Of a DNA stretch of 64,000 nucleotides, positions 62,287-64,000 are shown in pieces. Below the pieces are notes generated by a model. It searched no databases. It was not told the DNA's origin and saw only the letters and a program-made list of their open reading frames with translations. The first letter of the stretch is position 1. Every line of letters begins with the position of its first letter. This DNA is from Microbacterium sp. Leaf159 (lineage in GTDB: Bacteria; Actinomycetota; Actinomycetes; Actinomycetales; Microbacteriaceae): contig NZ_LMOU01000001.1 of assembly GCF_001423615.1 (NCBI RefSeq), positions 1,646,644 to 1,710,643 on the forward strand. The letters are read 5' to 3'. A program made the position numbers and the translations under genes.

Positions 62287-63021
62287 TCAGGGGGTACGGC
62301 GCCGCAGAGTCAGCGACGCGAGCACGAGCGCGCCGACCCCGAACGCGACGACCACCAGCAGCGGTCCGTAGACGTCCCACCCGTCGTCGCCTGCGGTCAC
62401 TGCGTTGATCGTGTCGATCGCGTAGCTCAGAGGCAGCCAGTCCGAGATCGCGTGCAGCACGTCGGGCATCTGGTCGCGCGGCATGAAGAGCCCGCCGAGG
62501 ATGATCTGCGGGAAGACCAGCAGGGGCATGAACTGCACGGCCTGGAACTCGGTCTGGGCGAACGCGCTCGCGAGCAGGCCGAGCGCCGTGCCGAGAAGCG
62601 CGTCGACCACCGCGACGAGTCCGAGCTGCCACAGTTCGCCCTCGACGTCGAGACCGCACACTCCGACCGCGAACGACACGGTGATCACGGCCTGCAGCAG
62701 CGCCATGAGGCCGAATGCCAGGGCGTACCCGAGGATGAAGTCGGCCTTGCCGAGAGGCGTCGTCATCAGCCGCTCGAGCGTGCCCGAACGCCGCTCTCGC
62801 AGAGTCGTGATCGACGTGATCAGGAACATCACGATGAAGGGGAACAGCGCGAGGATTGCACCGCCGAACTGATCGAAAACTCCGTCCTGGTCGCTGAACA
62901 ACCAGGCGAAGAGACCCACGAGCAGGCTCGGGGCGATGAGCATCAGAGCGATCGAGCGTGGGTCGTGGCGCAGCTGGCCGAGTACCCGTGCGGCGGTCGC
63001 GAGCATCCGTCGGTCGTTCAT
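62287..63021 (-). CDS. ABC-2 type exporter permease
   Basis: A 244-residue membrane protein with six predicted helices of the ABC-2 exporter family. The ERRSGTLERLMTTPL motif near residues 76-90 is characteristic, and VFPQIILGGLFMPRDQMP lies before the last helices. It overlaps the ATPase gene by four bases and forms with it a two-component exporter, probably for a drug, lipid or peptide. It converges on hrpB with a 14-base gap. Confidence 0.92.
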   Translation of the reverse strand: MNDRRMLATAARVLGQLRHDPRSIALMLIAPSLLVGLFAWLFSDQDGVFDQFGGAILALFPFIVMFLITSITTLRERRSGTLERLMTTPLGKADFILGYALAFGLMALLQAVITVSFAVGVCGLDVEGELWQLGLVAVVDALLGTALGLLASAFAQTEFQAVQFMPLLVFPQIILGGLFMPRDQMPDVLHAISDWLPLSYAIDTINAVTAGDDGWDVYGPLLVVVAFGVGALVLASLTLRRRTP

Positions 63022-63794
63022 TGCGCCGTCCCCCGTCGCTCGCGCCGTGTGGCGGGCGGTGCATGGCCCTCGTGCTCACGGCTGTCGCGTTCGATCAGGG
63101 CGAGGAACGCCGCATCGGGGTCGGCTGTGCCGGTGTCGGCGAGCAGCGCCGCCGGGTTCGTGTCGGCGATGATCCGTCCGCTGCGCATCAGCAGCAGCCG
63201 GTCGCACCTCAGCGCCTCGTCCATCACGTGGCTCGACACGATCATCGTCACTCCGCGCTCGGCGAGCCCTCGGAACAGCTCCCAGAGCTCGACCCGCAGC
63301 ACCGGATCGAGGCCGACCGTCGGCTCATCCAGCACGATGAGCTCCGGCGTGCCGATGAGGGCCATCGCCAGCGAGATCCGCGTGGTCTGGCCACCACTCA
63401 GCGATTCGACGAGCTGACCGGCCTGTGCGCCGAGACCCACCTCATCGATCACCCGGTCGACATCACCCTTCGGCGCGTGGAGGACGGACGCGAGATACGA
63501 GAGATTCTGACGCACGGTGAGGTCGCCGTATACGGCAGCGCCCTGCGTGCCGTAGGCCACCCTGTGACGCAGCTGCCGTGATCCGCCGGGCTCCCCCAGC
63601 ACCGTCACCGTGCCGTCGGCGATGCGCTGCACCCCCACGATCGAGCGCATCAGCGTGGTCTTGCCGCACCCGGACGGGCCGAGGAGCCCGGTGATCTCGC
63701 CCTGCGGGATCGTCAGATCGATCCCGTCGAACACTGCGGTCTTGCCCCTGCGCACGCGGAGTCCCGAGACCTCGACCGCCGATTTATTCATCAT
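63018..63794 (-). CDS. ABC transporter ATP-binding protein
   Basis: A 258-residue ATPase. Walker A is GPSGCGKTT (about residues 39-47), the signature LSGGQ is near 135, Walker B is LIVLDEPTVGLDP and the switch His is in SSHVMDEA. It powers the ABC-2 permease encoded next. The start is ATG 63794 (or ATG 63791), placed just after a good promoter with no ribosome site, so the mRNA is probably leaderless. A palindrome overlaps the promoter and start codon. Confidence 0.93.
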   Translation of the reverse strand: MMNKSAVEVSGLRVRRGKTAVFDGIDLTIPQGEITGLLGPSGCGKTTLMRSIVGVQRIADGTVTVLGEPGGSRQLRHRVAYGTQGAAVYGDLTVRQNLSYLASVLHAPKGDVDRVIDEVGLGAQAGQLVESLSGGQTTRISLAMALIGTPELIVLDEPTVGLDPVLRVELWELFRGLAERGVTMIVSSHVMDEALRCDRLLLMRSGRIIADTNPAALLADTGTADPDAAFLALIERDSREHEGHAPPATRRERRGTAQ

Positions 63795-63830
63795 GTGATG
63801 AATTATGCGCCCGCCGACGGACGAGGTCAA
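63786..63830 (-). promoter_or_regulatory. Leaderless ABC exporter promoter with overlapping palindrome
   Basis: On the minus strand TTGACC (63830-63825), a 17-base spacer and CATAAT (63807-63802) put the transcription start at or next to ATG 63794. The palindrome ATTCATCA-TG-TGATGAAT (63786-63803) covers the end of the -10, the start site and the start codons. It is a strong candidate operator for a repressor that is not encoded in the window, perhaps of the MarR, PadR or GntR type. Confidence 0.65.
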
Positions 63831-63870
63831 CGGGTTTCGAGCGCTCGAGCGCGGCCTTCACAGTTCCTTG

Positions 63871-64000
63871 CGGGCACAGCTTCGGAGCCGGCCACGGGAC
63901 TCGCCGGAGTGACCACCCAACGGCCGGGGTGTCGCCGTCGGCATCCGAAGTTGTGCCCGGGAAGTCACGGCGCGCCACCCCTCGGCATCCGAAGTTGTGC
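63871..64000. repeat. Repeats with GGCATCCGAAGTTGTGC
   Basis: TCGGCATCCGAAGTTGTGC occurs at 63938-63956 and again at 63982-64000. A degenerate inverted copy, GGCACAGCTTCGGAGCC, is near 63870-63887. No gene is visible in this last stretch. The repeats may be a dispersed intergenic element or binding sites that continue past the window. Confidence 0.55.

Noticed and set aside
60878..63079. A 733-codon open frame antisense to hrpB and overlapping the ABC permease region
   Set aside because: The frame crosses two well-identified genes and has no domain signature.

Overview
The window looks like the chromosome of a high-GC actinobacterium, most plausibly a plant- or soil-associated Microbacteriaceae (Microbacterium-like). 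This rests on the strongly GC-biased codon use, many GTG starts, probable leaderless starts, CUT1 sugar importers without a local ATPase, and dense glycosidase loci under IclR, LacI and TetR control. The genus is an inference.

Region 1 (1-3.7 kb) is defence-like. It holds a SIR2-fold gene that is frameshifted in a T run and runs off the left edge, then a two-gene unit of a DNA-binding, antitoxin-like protein and a PIN-like nuclease, with short repeats upstream. Region 2 (3.7-5.6 kb) is a TetR repressor divergent from an Old Yellow Enzyme with a clear operator between them.

Region 3 (5.6-33.3 kb) is a deoxysugar (probably L-rhamnose) utilisation locus. It has a MarR regulator, a sugar MFS transporter, two GH78 alpha-L-rhamnosidases, a GH42 beta-galactosidase, a CUT1 ABC importer, an IclR regulator, a mutarotase-like protein and a GH43-like enzyme. 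The non-phosphorylative pathway appears complete: two dehydrogenases, an SMP-30 lactonase, an IlvD/Edd dehydratase, a fumarylacetoacetase-fold diketo acid hydrolase, and an FAD/Fe-S oxidase that could consume the lactate. Four similar boxes suggest an IclR regulon. One box precedes a truncated GH3 gene whose promoter now faces an acyl-CoA-dehydrogenase-like gene and a serine hydrolase.

Region 4 (33.3-51.8 kb) is a second glycoside locus. A LacI regulator sits divergent from an operon of GH78, GH43, ThuA and Gfo/Idh/MocA genes. It also has an esterase, a GPH symporter-SDR-GH3 operon and a large alpha/beta-hydrolase-like gene. Three TTGCGCAA boxes link the esterase, the GH78 operon/lacI and the symporter operon. 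A TetR/DHA2 efflux pair is embedded in the region.

Region 5 (51.8-57.4 kb) is a compact Tn7-like element of four overlapping genes (tnsA, tnsB, tniB/tnsC, tniQ). Four abutting TnsB-site-like repeats lie next to tnsA. On its other side is the 3' end of a tRNA gene (probably tRNA-Ser) with its terminator. No cargo, Cas gene or CRISPR array is visible.

Region 6 (57.4-64 kb) is ordinary chromosome: a MarR regulator, a flotillin-like SPFH protein, the HrpB helicase, and a two-gene ABC exporter with a probable leaderless promoter overlapped by a palindrome.
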